The notes beneath the pieces were generated by a model. The model made no database searches. It was not told where the DNA came from and saw only the letters and a program-made list of their open reading frames with translations. Below, in pieces: positions 1 through 8,956 of a stretch of DNA of 64,000 bases. Where the stretch lies: NCBI RefSeq assembly GCF_012221945.1, contig NZ_CP032549.1:248001-312000 (forward strand), read 5' to 3'. Source of the stretch: Glutamicibacter mishrai. GTDB lineage: Bacteria; Actinomycetota; Actinomycetes; Actinomycetales; Micrococcaceae. The position numbers and the translations under genes were made by a program. Within the stretch, counting starts at the first letter, position 1, and every line of letters begins with the position of its first letter.

Positions 1-14
1 CGTGCTCAAGCCCA

Positions 15-797
15 TCAGGCTCGTCCGCTCAGTTCAGCCGCGAGGCGCCCCACCGCTGGCACTCCCCCGTCACGCAAGGCAGCTACCAGCGCGGTACCGA
101 CGATCACGCCGTCCGCGTAGGCGCCGATTTCTTCCACGTGCTCGCGGCGCGAGACGCCCAGCCCCACGCACGCGTTCACGGCGCCGGCCGAGTGGGCGGC
201 GGCCACCACGGCTTCGGCAGCCGAGGAGACCTCGCTGCGCGCACCGGTGACGCCCATCAGCGAAACACAGTAGATGAAGCCGCTGGAAGCATCCACGGTG
301 CGCTGCACGCGCTGTTCGGTGGAGGATGGCGCGATCAGGAAGACCCGCTCCAGATCGTACTTGGTGCTCGCTTCGATCCATTCGCCGGCTTCTTCGGGCA
401 CCAGGTCCGGGGTGATCAGCCCGGCGCCGCCGGCTTCGGCGAAGCGGCGCGAGAATTCATCCACGCCCAGGCGCAGTACCGGGTTCCAGTAGGTCATCAC
501 CATCACTGCCACGTCGGTGCGTTCGGTAATCCCGCGCACGATGTCAAAAATCTGCGGCACCTTGAAGCCATTGGCCAGGGACTGCACCGTGGCTTCCTGG
601 ATTACCTGTCCGTCCATCACCGGGTCGGAGTACGGGATGCCGATTTCGATGATGTCCACGCCGTTCTCGGCCAGCGCTACGGCGGCCTCGATGCTGGTCG
701 GCACATCCGGGAAGCCGGCAGGCAGGTAGCCGATCAGCGCTGGGCGACCCTCGGCACGAGCGGCTGCGATCTTTTCGGCACTAGTCACGCGGGTCAT
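15..797 (-). CDS. trpA: Tryptophan synthase alpha subunit
   Basis: 260 aa, the usual TrpA length. It cleaves indole-3-glycerol phosphate to indole and glyceraldehyde-3-phosphate and passes indole to TrpB in the alpha2-beta2 complex in the cytoplasm. The family signature EIGIPYSDPVMDG is present near residues 51-63 and carries the catalytic Glu and Asp; LIGYLPAGFPD lies near the N-terminus and GVTG/VGLGVS in the second half. The start ATG directly abuts the trpB stop, so the two are translationally coupled. It is the last trp gene visible; only 14 bases follow to the window edge. Confidence 0.97.
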   Translation of the reverse strand: MTRVTSAEKIAAARAEGRPALIGYLPAGFPDVPTSIEAAVALAENGVDIIEIGIPYSDPVMDGQVIQEATVQSLANGFKVPQIFDIVRGITERTDVAVMVMTYWNPVLRLGVDEFSRRFAEAGGAGLITPDLVPEEAGEWIEASTKYDLERVFLIAPSSTEQRVQRTVDASSGFIYCVSLMGVTGARSEVSSAAEAVVAAAHSAGAVNACVGLGVSRREHVEEIGAYADGVIVGTALVAALRDGGVPAVGRLAAELSGRA

Positions 798-2114
798 CTA
801 CTTCTCCTCGGAGTTCTGCGAGTTGGCCGCGTTGATTTCGGCTTCGGCGTCTTTTTCGTCGATCATGTTGAACCAGGCGGCAGCGGTGCCCACGTCCTTG
901 TCACCACGGCCCGAAAGGTTCGCGATGATGATGGTTTCTTGCGGCACGGCTCCTTCGGCGATCTTGCGCTGGGCCAGGCGGATGGTGCCGGCCAGCGCGT
1001 GGGCGGACTCGATCGCCGGCAGGATGCCCTCGGTGCGGCATAGGGCCTTGAATGCGTCCATCGCCTCGGTATCGGTCACCGGTTCGTAGCTGACCCGTCC
1101 GATGTCCGAGAGGTACGCGTGCTCAGGGCCGACGCCCGGGTAGTCCAGCCCGGCGGAAATGGAGTGCGACTCGATGGTCTGGCCGTCCTCATCCTGCATC
1201 AGGTAGGACTTCGCGCCGTGCAGCACGCCGGGGCGGCCCAGGGTGATGGTGGCCGCGTGGCGATCGGTATCCACGCCGTCGCCGCCGGCCTCGAAGCCGT
1301 AGATTTCTACTTCCGGGTCGTCCAGGAAACCATGGAAAATGCCGATCGCGTTCGATCCGCCGCCGATGCAGGCGGTCACGGCATCGGGCAGGCGGCCGGC
1401 CTGTTCCAGGATCTGCTCGCGCGCTTCGTCGCCGATCACCTCGTGGAAGTAGCGCACCATGGCCGGGAAAGGTGCCCCGCCGGCAGCGGTGCCGAGCAGG
1501 TAGTGGGTGTTCTCCACATTCGCCACCCAGTCGCGCAAAGCCTCGTTGATCGCGTCCTTCAGGGTCTGGGAGCCCACGGTCACCGGGATGACGGTGGCGC
1601 CGAGCAGGCGCATGCGGGCCACGTTCAGCGCTTGGCGGCGGGTATCCTCGGCCCCCATGTAGACCACGCACTCCAGGCCCATCAGGGCTGCGGCGGTGGC
1701 CGAGGCGACACCGTGCTGGCCGGCGCCGGTTTCGGCAATGATGCGGGTTTTGCCCATGCGTTTGGCCAGCAGAGCCTGGCCGAGGACGTTGTTGATCTTG
1801 TGGCTGCCGGTGTGGTTCAGATCTTCGCGCTTGAGGAAGATGCGCACTCCGCCGCAGTACTGCTCGGAGAAGCGCTTGGCTTCGGTCAGCAGCGAAGGGC
1901 GGCCCGAGTAGTTCTTGTTCAAGTCCTTGACCTGGGCGATGAACTCGGGATCGTTCTTCGCGGCTTCAAAGGTCTCGTTCAGCTCGTCCATGGCCGCCAT
2001 GAGGGACTCTGGCATCCATCGTCCGCCGTACGCACCGAAATAGGGGCCACTTGCGTGCCTTAGCGACTGTGCATCGATCGACTGGCTGTGCTCGGAATTC
2101 TCCGGGGTGCTCAT
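798..2114 (-). CDS. trpB: Tryptophan synthase beta subunit
   Basis: 438 aa. This PLP enzyme condenses indole with L-serine to tryptophan. The PLP lysine sits in HTGSHKINN, the glycine-rich phosphate cup is GGGSNAIG, and ETGAGQHG carries the conserved Glu. The N-terminal [14 protein letters not shown] is typical of TrpB1, the form paired with TrpA. It follows trpC after about 110 bases that contain a GC-rich hairpin and ends flush against trpA. The C-terminus carries an acidic/Asn-Ser tail of roughly 20 residues beyond the conserved core. Confidence 0.97.
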   Translation of the reverse strand: MSTPENSEHSQSIDAQSLRHASGPYFGAYGGRWMPESLMAAMDELNETFEAAKNDPEFIAQVKDLNKNYSGRPSLLTEAKRFSEQYCGGVRIFLKREDLNHTGSHKINNVLGQALLAKRMGKTRIIAETGAGQHGVASATAAALMGLECVVYMGAEDTRRQALNVARMRLLGATVIPVTVGSQTLKDAINEALRDWVANVENTHYLLGTAAGGAPFPAMVRYFHEVIGDEAREQILEQAGRLPDAVTACIGGGSNAIGIFHGFLDDPEVEIYGFEAGGDGVDTDRHAATITLGRPGVLHGAKSYLMQDEDGQTIESHSISAGLDYPGVGPEHAYLSDIGRVSYEPVTDTEAMDAFKALCRTEGILPAIESAHALAGTIRLAQRKIAEGAVPQETIIIANLSGRGDKDVGTAAAWFNMIDEKDAEAEINAANSQNSEEK

Positions 2115-2159
2115 CGATTCCCTCTTTTCTCAAACGAAGCTTGATTGGTGGTATGTCTC

Positions 2160-2188
2160 GTGCCCCGCCGGAAGCTCCTGCGGGGCAC
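2160..2188 (-). other. Intercistronic hairpin between trpC and trpB
   Basis: Inverted repeat with 9-bp GC-rich arms (GTGCCCCGC / GCGGGGCAC) and an 11-base loop, in the 111-base gap between trpC and trpB. No U-run follows on the minus strand, so it looks more like an mRNA stabiliser, processing site or weak attenuator than a strong terminator. Function is inference. Confidence 0.4.
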
Positions 2189-2225
2189 GTGAAAGTTTGT
2201 TCGTGGTTCCTTGGCTCCGCAGCTG

Positions 2226-3050
2226 CTAGCGCTGCGGTTTGGCTTCGGTTCCAGCGGTGATGAATTCGGCGACGGTGGCGCGCGGATCGGCGTGCTTCAC
2301 CAGTGCTTCACCCACCAGGATGGCGTCGGCGCCGGCTGCCCCATATTGGGCGACCTGCTCGATGGATTCGACGCCTGATTCGGCGACGATCACCGCTTCG
2401 GCCGGGATCAGCGGAGCAAGTTTGCCGAAGGTCGCAGGATCGACGTCAAGCGTCTTCAAATTGCGCACGTTGACGCCGATGATTTTTGCTCCGGCCTTCA
2501 GTGCCCGCTGGATTTCTTCCTCGGTGTGCGCCTCGACCAGGGCGTTCATCCCCAGCTGATGCGTCAATTCTAGGAAAGAAGCCAGCAATTCATCATTCAG
2601 CGCCGCAACAATGAGCAATACGAGGTCCGCGCCGTGGGCACGGGCTTCGTAGATCTGGTACTCGTCGACCGTGAAATCCTTGCGGAGCACCGGGATCTGC
2701 ACCGCGGCACGCACCGCGTCCAAATCAGCCAGCGAACCGCCAAAGCGCCGGGCTTCGGTGAGCACCGAAATCACCGAGGCGCCGCCGGCCTCGTATTCGG
2801 CAGCCAGGGCCGCCGGTTCAGCGATCTGTGCCAGCGCCCCCTTGGATGGGGACTTGCGCTTGACTTCCGAGATCACCCGCAGCAGGTGGTCGCGGGACTC
2901 CTGCTGTTCGCGGCCGCCCAAGGCCGCAAAGGCGTCGCGGGCCGGGGCAGCCTGAGCGGCAGCCGCTTTGACCGCTTCCAGGCTGGTGATTGCGCGACGG
3001 GCGCCCAGGTCTTCCCGGACGCCCGCAATGATGTCATCAAGAACGCTCAA
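2226..3050 (-). CDS. trpC: Indole-3-glycerol phosphate synthase
   Basis: 274 aa from a TTG start at 3050, giving an N-terminus that reads (M)[14 protein letters not shown] as in Arthrobacter homologues. A GTG start at 3089 would add 13 residues and overlap the preceding gene, and is less likely. GGAG lies about 12 bases upstream of the TTG. The enzyme closes the ring of CdRP to indole-3-glycerol phosphate. Motifs: [10 protein letters not shown] (substrate-binding Lys), [32 protein letters not shown] and VAESGV. It is a monofunctional TrpC with no TrpF fusion. Confidence 0.95.
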   Translation of the reverse strand: MSVLDDIIAGVREDLGARRAITSLEAVKAAAAQAAPARDAFAALGGREQQESRDHLLRVISEVKRKSPSKGALAQIAEPAALAAEYEAGGASVISVLTEARRFGGSLADLDAVRAAVQIPVLRKDFTVDEYQIYEARAHGADLVLLIVAALNDELLASFLELTHQLGMNALVEAHTEEEIQRALKAGAKIIGVNVRNLKTLDVDPATFGKLAPLIPAEAVIVAESGVESIEQVAQYGAAGADAILVGEALVKHADPRATVAEFITAGTEAKPQR

Positions 3051-3051
3051 T

Positions 3052-3300
3052 TTAGTGCGATGCTCCGCTGCGAGCGCCACCGACACCAAAGCCGGCTGCC
3101 TTCAGGATGGCGCCAACGATCAGGCCGAGAACCACGATGCCGCAGCCGACCCAGACGATGGACCAAGCTAGGTTCGCGAAAGCGATGCCGCCCACGACGA
3201 AGCCTAGGGTCATGATCAGCACGCAGCTCCATGCTGCGATGGAGTTACCGTGGCCAATCTCTTCGGCGTATACCGGATCGATCTCGGTGTTCTGCGACAT
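3052..3300 (-). CDS. HGxxPAAW-family small membrane protein (DUF6704-like)
   Basis: 82 aa, starting at ATG 3300 behind AAGGAG. The segment HGNSIAAW near residues 17-24 matches the HGxxPAAW signature of a small actinobacterial family, here with Ile in place of Pro. Two hydrophobic helices follow (about residues 25-45 and 50-70), then a Gly/Ser-rich tail. The gene sits inside the trp operon and ends one base before the TTG of trpC, a conserved position in actinobacteria. Its function is unknown; context suggests a link to tryptophan biosynthesis or simple co-transcription. Confidence 0.8.
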   Translation of the reverse strand: MSQNTEIDPVYAEEIGHGNSIAAWSCVLIMTLGFVVGGIAFANLAWSIVWVGCGIVVLGLIVGAILKAAGFGVGGARSGASH

Positions 3301-3455
3301 GTCTCGCGTTCTCCTTATGTTTGTTAAGCCCTGGGACCCAGGATGCAGGCCGCGGGCGTTGGTCTTCAGGAACCATTCTGCCATCTGTGCCCGGTCACAT
3401 CCTATTTGCGCGGGCTTTCGTTTCAAATCGGTGGCGCGAATCACCACCGGGCGAG

Positions 3456-4046
3456 CTATTTGGCCTCGGAGGTGGGATCCTCGCCGGCCGACAGCTGCTC
3501 CCAGTTCGCGATGCTGCGCGAGGAGGGATCCTTGGCTGCGGTGGCGTTTTTTGCTGCCTGGCGGTCGTATTTGCTGGCCTTGGTCGGCCACTGGCGCGCG
3601 AAGACGAAAACCAGCACGGCCTGCAGGGCCATCAGGGCTCCGGCAATGATCGCCATCACCGGCCATGCGGTCACCGTGTAATCACCGGCGTTCTGCGCCA
3701 ATCCGGTGGCTTCGGCGACGGCGGTGGCCGCCACGGCCTGTGGATCGCCCAGCGCGCCGGCTCCCGCGGCGATCGCCGCCACGCCGGCCAGCAGGCTCAG
3801 CGCCGCGATGATGTAGCGGGCAACCTTGCCGGCGATCAGCAGGGCCAGCGAACCAGCCAGCACCACCACGCACACGGCCGTCACCGAGCCGGCGGCTTTC
3901 GCCCCGTCGATCACGATCTGCGGGATCTGCACCGAACTGGCGGCCACATCGACGGTGATCCAGGTTCGGGTCGCGGACCAAAAGCCCAAGAGGGCGCCGA
4001 GCATGCCAACCATGGCAAGGTAGCGGGCACTGGTCAATTTTTTCAC
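3456..4046 (-). CDS. Trp biosynthesis-associated membrane protein (Trp_oprn_chp family)
   Basis: 196 aa from a GTG start that overlaps the trpE stop (GTGA). Predicted transmembrane helices lie near residues 8-24, 53-72, 78-98 and 125-150, with a Lys/Ser-rich cytoplasmic tail. This matches the actinobacterial family always found between trpE and trpC. No enzymatic activity is known for the family. The tight overlap with trpE implies co-expression with anthranilate synthase. Confidence 0.85.
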   Translation of the reverse strand: MKKLTSARYLAMVGMLGALLGFWSATRTWITVDVAASSVQIPQIVIDGAKAAGSVTAVCVVVLAGSLALLIAGKVARYIIAALSLLAGVAAIAAGAGALGDPQAVAATAVAEATGLAQNAGDYTVTAWPVMAIIAGALMALQAVLVFVFARQWPTKASKYDRQAAKNATAAKDPSSRSIANWEQLSAGEDPTSEAK

Positions 4047-5614
4047 TTCTGTTCACCTAGTTCGGTGTTGATTTTGTGTGCTGCATGCATGGATTGGGCG
4101 GCCCACACGGCGCGCAGCGGGGCGGCGGCCTTGTTCACCGTCTCCAGCGCCTCATCGGCAAACTTCGAGTCGTTGACGATTCCGCCGCCGGCCTGGACAT
4201 AGGCTCGGCCGCCCTTCAAGAGCGCTGAACGGATGGCGATAGCCATATCCATGTCGCCGGCGAAGTCCAGGTAGCCCACTACTCCACCATAGATGCCCCG
4301 GCGGTACGGCTCGTATTCATCGAGCAGCTGCAGGGCGCGGGGCTTGGGAGCACCGGAGAGCGTGCCGGCCGGGAAGGTCGCGGCGAGCACATCGTAGGCG
4401 TCCACATCGTCCCGGGTCTTGCCCACGACGTTGGATACCAGGTGCATGATGTGGCTGAAGCGCTCGACCTCCATGAACTGGGTGACCTCCACGGTGCCTG
4501 CCTGGCAGACCCGGGACAGGTCATTGCGCGAAAGATCGACCAGCATCAGGTGCTCGGCGCGTTCCTTCTCATCGTTCACCAGCGACTTCTCGAAGAGCTG
4601 ATCGTCCTCGTAGTTGGCGCCGCGCGGACGCGAACCGGCGATCGGGTGGGTGACCACATGAGAGTCGTTGACCGTCACCAGGGCTTCAGGCGAGGAACCG
4701 ACGATCTCGAAGGCCTCGCCATCTTCGTTTTCGAAGTTGAAAAGGTACATGTAGGGGCTCGGGTTGGTGGCCCGCAGCACGCGGTAGACATCCAGCGCGT
4801 CGGCCTGGGTTTCCAACTCGAAGCGTCGCGACACCACGATCTGGAACACTTCGCCGTCGACGATCGCGGTCTTCGACTTGGCCAGCGCGTCCAGGTACTC
4901 GTTTTCCGCCCACGAATGGGTTACCGATTCCATCAGCTTTTCGCGCGGTACATCGGTGCCGGTGAGCACCGAGGCAGTGGCTTGAACCGGTTCGGCCAGC
5001 TGATCGAGCATCCGCTGCAGACGAGCCACGGCATCGTCGTAGGCTTCGTCAACGTTCTCGTCGTTGCCGTTGAAGTTGATGGCGTTGGCGATCAGCGTGA
5101 CCGTGCCTTCGGCCGAATCATGCGCCGCCATATCGGCGACCAGGTTCATGCTCAGTTCCGGCAGGTTCAGGTCATCCGCCGGAGGATTCGGCAGCTTCTC
5201 CCAATGGCGAACGCACTCCCAGCCGACAAACCCGACCATGCCGCCGGTCAGGGTGGGCATGCCTGGCACCGGTTCGGTCTTCAGAGCGCGCACGGTGTCG
5301 CGCAGCACTTCGACGCCCACGCCGCCGGTTGGCAGTCCTTCGGGTGCCTGCCCCTGCCAGTAGGCTTCTCCCCCACGGGTGCTCAGGGTGGCCGGCGAGT
5401 TCACGCCGATAAACGAGTACCGGCTCCACACGCCGCCCGGAGCCGCTGATTCCATCAAGAAGGTGCCGCGGCGCCCTTGGGCCAGGGTGCGGTAGAGCCC
5501 AATCGGGGTCAGCGAGTCGGCGAGGACGGTGATCGTCACCGGTATCACCCGACGATCAGCGGCCATGGTGCGGAAGTGCTCGCGTGATGGGGAAATCTTG
5601 CCGAGAGTTTTCAT
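4043..5614 (-). CDS. trpE: Anthranilate synthase component I
   Basis: 523 aa from ATG 5614, giving MKTLGKISPSREHF as in related species; the open frame extends upstream but without family similarity. AGAAGAA serves as a weak ribosome binding site. The enzyme makes anthranilate from chorismate using ammonia from TrpG. Motifs: LMESAAPGGVWSRYSF (the N-terminal Trp feedback region), GSSPEALV, THPIAGSRPRG, and AGGGIVNDS with the catalytic C-terminal segment. The partner TrpG and also TrpD and TrpF are not in this window. Confidence 0.97.
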   Translation of the reverse strand: MKTLGKISPSREHFRTMAADRRVIPVTITVLADSLTPIGLYRTLAQGRRGTFLMESAAPGGVWSRYSFIGVNSPATLSTRGGEAYWQGQAPEGLPTGGVGVEVLRDTVRALKTEPVPGMPTLTGGMVGFVGWECVRHWEKLPNPPADDLNLPELSMNLVADMAAHDSAEGTVTLIANAINFNGNDENVDEAYDDAVARLQRMLDQLAEPVQATASVLTGTDVPREKLMESVTHSWAENEYLDALAKSKTAIVDGEVFQIVVSRRFELETQADALDVYRVLRATNPSPYMYLFNFENEDGEAFEIVGSSPEALVTVNDSHVVTHPIAGSRPRGANYEDDQLFEKSLVNDEKERAEHLMLVDLSRNDLSRVCQAGTVEVTQFMEVERFSHIMHLVSNVVGKTRDDVDAYDVLAATFPAGTLSGAPKPRALQLLDEYEPYRRGIYGGVVGYLDFAGDMDMAIAIRSALLKGGRAYVQAGGGIVNDSKFADEALETVNKAAAPLRAVWAAQSMHAAHKINTELGEQK

Positions 5615-5713
5615 CAGTGTTCTTCTTCTACGTTTTGTTCCTGCAGGTTCGCACCGTGCAGAAAGCATCAAATTCCCGCCTGCCCGCATGGGCGGCTGGA
5701 GATTTGGAAAGTA

Positions 5714-6127
5714 CTATTCTGGGCGGTTGCCGACCACAGCCGGCAGCTGCCGATCGGTGAAACAGGATTCGGTACCGGTGTGGCATGCCGCCCCCACCTG
5801 GTCCACCTGCACCAGCAGGGCATCGCCGTCGCAATCCAGGGCGACGGACTTCACGAACTGGAAGTGCCCGGAGGTATCGCCCTTGCGCCAATATTCCTGC
5901 CGGGAGCGCGAGTAGAAGGTCACGCGGCCCGTGCTCAAGGTGCGGCGCAGAGCTTCATCGTCCATCCAGCCGAGCATCAGGACCTTGCCCGTGTCATATT
6001 GCTGTGCGATCGCGGCAACAAGCCCGTTTCCGTCGCGCTTAAGCCGATCGGCAATCGCTGGATCGAGGCTTGGGGTTTCGGGGCTCGGATTCGAGCCGTC
6101 GTTAGAAGTAGACATCCCCTTTAGCAT
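5714..6127 (-). CDS. hisI: Phosphoribosyl-AMP cyclohydrolase
   Basis: 137 aa if started at ATG 6127; ATG 6115 (four codons in, preceded by AAAGGGG but with almost no spacing) is the alternative. It opens the purine ring of PR-AMP in step three of histidine synthesis. Zn/Mg ligands are visible in DCDGDALLV and [25 protein letters not shown] and [10 protein letters not shown] are family blocks. It is monofunctional, since HisE is a separate gene at 10.7 kb. It lies 99 bases upstream of trpE, and is separated from hisF by an unrelated plus-strand patch. Confidence 0.95.
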   Translation of the reverse strand: MLKGMSTSNDGSNPSPETPSLDPAIADRLKRDGNGLVAAIAQQYDTGKVLMLGWMDDEALRRTLSTGRVTFYSRSRQEYWRKGDTSGHFQFVKSVALDCDGDALLVQVDQVGAACHTGTESCFTDRQLPAVVGNRPE

Positions 6128-6249
6128 ACTGGTTTTGGCGCCGTTTCATCGCCCTGTGACGCACCGCTCGTCAACGCCATTGAGCAGATGGGCGACACTG
6201 CCCCAGCATTGCGCAATTCAATGCTTGGCCCGTGCTACTTTCAGAAGTG

Positions 6250-6891
6250 ATGCACTTAGTTCAGGCTTCCAGACTCGCGTTGGCCGAGACCTTGCTTGCC
6301 GCAGGTCCTACCGCTGACACTCTTTGCGACGGGTGGCAAACCCGTCATCTTGCCGCGCACCTTGTGGTCCGCGAGCGATCGATCCTTGCTGCGGGCGTAG
6401 TTTTCAAACCGCTCTCCAAGAAACTCGATGCCAAGGTCGACGAGCTTGCTACTGCGGCGCAGTCCCCTGAACGTTATGCCTCGCTGATCCGCACCTTCCG
6501 CTCTGGTCCCGCCAAGTACTCGCCGTTTGTTATCGACAAGTTCGATCAGGCCGCTAACCTCTCGGAGTACTTCATCCATACCGAAGACGTCCGACGCGCC
6601 CGTGCGCAGTGGGCACCTCGCGTCCTGGACAAGGAATACACCGAGCTTTTGTGGCAGTCCCTGACTCGGATGTCCCGCGTCCTGTTCCGCAAGGCACCTG
6701 TCGGCATCATCCTCACCCGTCCTGATGGGCAGCGCCACGTGGCCAAGAAGGCACCTAACGCTGTTTCCATCACTGGACCTGTCACCGAATTGATGCTGTA
6801 CGGTTTCGGACGCATCGACCAGAGCCTCGTGCTCTTTGAAGGTGGAGAGACCGCTCTGGAAATCGTCAAGGGTTTCAAGCCAGGGTTCTAG
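6250..6891 (+). CDS. TIGR03085-family metal-binding protein (DinB/maleylpyruvate isomerase fold)
   Basis: 213 aa from ATG 6250, giving MHLVQASRLALAETLL, the usual start of the family; an in-frame start at 6232 would add six residues. The conserved metal-site histidines appear in TRHLAAHLVVRER (about residues 32-44) and YFIHTEDVRRA. The fold is that of mycothiol-dependent maleylpyruvate isomerases, so a mycothiol-linked or metal-dependent role is plausible but unproven. It is divergent from hisI. Confidence 0.8.
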   Translation: MHLVQASRLALAETLLAAGPTADTLCDGWQTRHLAAHLVVRERSILAAGVVFKPLSKKLDAKVDELATAAQSPERYASLIRTFRSGPAKYSPFVIDKFDQAANLSEYFIHTEDVRRARAQWAPRVLDKEYTELLWQSLTRMSRVLFRKAPVGIILTRPDGQRHVAKKAPNAVSITGPVTELMLYGFGRIDQSLVLFEGGETALEIVKGFKPGF

Positions 6892-7343
6892 CAACACTCG
6901 TTTGCGTTACTTGACCGGAGATTACGAAGATGCCCCGTGTCTGCGCTGAGCCATCGAATATCCGAGCCTATCCTACGCAGTCAAAGCAAGATTGATAACT
7001 TCAAATATCTCCACAAGTGATTTTCAGGCTGGCCACTGTTGAAGAGCACAGCACTATTCCTGCCTCCATCTCTCTACTTACAAAATGCCACGTATCGCTC
7101 GTTGTCAATTGATCGAAAGCGCTGTATGTAGTTATTTCGTCAAGGATTAACAAGACAGCGTCAGGAGAGTTTCGGAGTGCGCTTGACATCTTCAGAACGA
7201 CAAGAATCGAACATCAAGGCGTGCCTGAAGTGCAAAAAGTCTTTGAAGTTAGTCCACAATTTTGTTTAGCGATCTCCCCAAGGTGCGTCTTCGGGCATAA
7301 GATAGCGGTCAACCAGAGGACGAGAGACTATTGGAGTACACCA
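6892..7343. other. 452-base gene-free, AT-richer stretch
   Basis: No coding region here has family similarity or typical codon use. Base composition is visibly more AT-rich than in the neighbouring his/trp genes and continues into the two genes downstream. A TTGACA hexamer near 7183 has no convincing -10 partner at normal spacing. The promoter of the lipoprotein gene is probably in the last 100 bases, but I cannot place it. Confidence 0.5.
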
Positions 7344-7979
7344 ATGGGAAAATCCAATCTTGCGATGGCCATATTGGCAGTTGTGCTACTCGCGGGCTGC
7401 ACCATGACAAGTACAGACTCGCCTTCGTCGACTCAAGTAGCTTCACCCTCGCCATCACCCACGGCTTCAAAAGTCGCTCAAAGCGCAACCCCCACTCCGA
7501 CAAAGGTTTACAGACCTGCTACTGAAATGGGGCCCGCTGAGAATGTCCCATTACCTGCGATACCTCAATCTGCAAAAGCAAATACTGCAGATGGGGCTTC
7601 TGCTTTTGCCGGCTACTACTTTTCGCTCATTAACTACGCAGTTGAAACAAACGACGCTGAACCACTTAAGAAGTATTCGCTGCGTAAGTGCGAAATTTGT
7701 GGAACTGCACTCATCGATCCAGCCGGACGAGCTCAGGTAACCGGAAAATGGCAGGTCGGTGGCAAGCATGAATATAAGATGATTGACGCCTACAAACCCT
7801 CAAAGGACAAGGCAACAGTTTCGGTGCGCTTCAAGGTTGACGCAGCTAAGTTCTATATCACGCCCAAGAAGGTTGAATCGAGTAACCCAGAGTCCAGATC
7901 CCAAGTTGCCGCTCTTACCTTGGTTTATGACTCAGGTTGGAAGGTTTACGCGATCAATTTCGAAAAGACCGACCAATGA
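7344..7979 (+). CDS. DUF6318-like lipoprotein
   Basis: 211 aa from ATG 7344 with GGAG seven bases upstream; a longer open frame starts at 7221 but the lipoprotein signal fixes this start. The signal peptide ends in the lipobox LLAGC with Cys19. A Ser/Thr/Pro-rich linker (about residues 24-60) follows, then a globular domain with GASAFAGYYFSLINYAVET and a Cys pair in RKCEICG, resembling DUF6318 of actinobacteria. It is likely anchored on the outer face of the membrane. Its stop overlaps the start of the next gene (ATGA), so both are probably made together. Codon use is AT-richer than the surroundings. Confidence 0.75.
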   Translation: MGKSNLAMAILAVVLLAGCTMTSTDSPSSTQVASPSPSPTASKVAQSATPTPTKVYRPATEMGPAENVPLPAIPQSAKANTADGASAFAGYYFSLINYAVETNDAEPLKKYSLRKCEICGTALIDPAGRAQVTGKWQVGGKHEYKMIDAYKPSKDKATVSVRFKVDAAKFYITPKKVESSNPESRSQVAALTLVYDSGWKVYAINFEKTDQ

Positions 7980-8905
7980 CCGCTCGGTGCCTAATTATCC
8001 TGTTAACCGCCTCGTCAATCTTATTGACACCGTTATCTGCATTCGGGGACATACGGGAGCCTGCGAAGCCGGCTTGTCCTGAGTCAAATGACGAAGTTGG
8101 GTTCGGCCAGAACAACGTCAAACACAACTCAACTGAATGTGATTCGTTGGACCCTGAAGACGATAGATTGAAGAATTTCGAAATATGGTCAGACGAAGAT
8201 GACGGCTCGGAGCAACACGATGAAAAAAGGGTGAAAAAGCCAAAATATCGAATACGCGATTTTGACGAATGCTTTTCAGGCAAGGAAAACAAATCAACTT
8301 GTGACCAAAACCCAGATATGGCCCGATGCCCTGACGGCTCACTACCAATCACAAGGCAGATTTACACGATCGATTTCATACTGGTGCGACAATACCGGCA
8401 ATGTCCGGGCGATCCTCTTCCAGAAGATCTACCTGAGGATTTATTTGTCGAACAAATAAGAATCGACCTCCAGAAGTTTCGCTCGTTCCCAATCAAGGGC
8501 TCGACGATTCAGAGTGCACCAAACAAGTTTTCTCTTCGCAATGGACACACGCATTTCTGGGCAAGCAAGGAGACTCAGGAATTCAAGTCAAATTTGTCTG
8601 GGGCAAATGTCAGAATCAAAGCTATCCCTATCCAGTGGAACTGGAACTACGGAGATGGATCCAAACGAAACTTGAGTTTCCCTGGCGAAGCTATGCCAGG
8701 ACATACCCTGCATGACGAAACTCCGACCAGTCATTCGTATTCGGAGACGGGAAAATTCGGAGTCGACGTGACGACCTTGTATCGCGGCGAATTCAGCGTA
8801 GATGGTGGACCTTGGCAAGCGATTCCCGGACAGGCAGCAGTTCCTAGCAATACCTTGCAAATGGACGTTTGGCGTACGGAGAAAGAACTCATCGCCAATG
8901 ACTAA
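7976..8905 (+). CDS. Secreted protein with C-terminal PKD-like domain
   Basis: 309 aa from ATG 7976, which overlaps the lipoprotein stop. The N-terminus (MTARCLIILLTASSILLTPL) is a Sec signal peptide with a likely cut after AFG. An acidic, charged, low-complexity middle (about residues 30-100) has several Cys. The C-terminal part has WNYGDGS, a HSYSETGKFGVDV block and a closing FSVDGGPW segment, the hallmarks of a PKD fold (WxFGDG, H-x-Y-x-x-xG). It is probably surface or extracellular, acting with the lipoprotein. There is no enzymatic domain I recognise. A bidirectional terminator follows. Confidence 0.65.
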   Translation: MTARCLIILLTASSILLTPLSAFGDIREPAKPACPESNDEVGFGQNNVKHNSTECDSLDPEDDRLKNFEIWSDEDDGSEQHDEKRVKKPKYRIRDFDECFSGKENKSTCDQNPDMARCPDGSLPITRQIYTIDFILVRQYRQCPGDPLPEDLPEDLFVEQIRIDLQKFRSFPIKGSTIQSAPNKFSLRNGHTHFWASKETQEFKSNLSGANVRIKAIPIQWNWNYGDGSKRNLSFPGEAMPGHTLHDETPTSHSYSETGKFGVDVTTLYRGEFSVDGGPWQAIPGQAAVPSNTLQMDVWRTEKELIAND

Positions 8906-8916
8906 GCATACAGAAA

Positions 8917-8942
8917 TGGCTCGACACCTCGGTGTCGAGCCA
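8917..8942. terminator. Bidirectional hairpin between PKD gene and hisF
   Basis: Perfect 11-bp arms (TGGCTCGACAC / GTGTCGAGCCA) with a four-base loop lie between the two convergent stops at 8905 and 8957. The T-run is poor on either strand, but the position and stability fit a shared terminator. Confidence 0.6.
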
Positions 8943-8956
8943 TTCGCGTGTTGAGC

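Noticed and set aside
5615..5713. Trp attenuator leader before trpE
   Set aside because: A small GC hairpin exists, but I see no short reading frame with tandem Trp codons and no U-run.
7001..7189. 62-codon open frame in the AT-rich gap
   Set aside because: Short, no ribosome binding site, no similarity I recognise; the gap is better left as non-coding.
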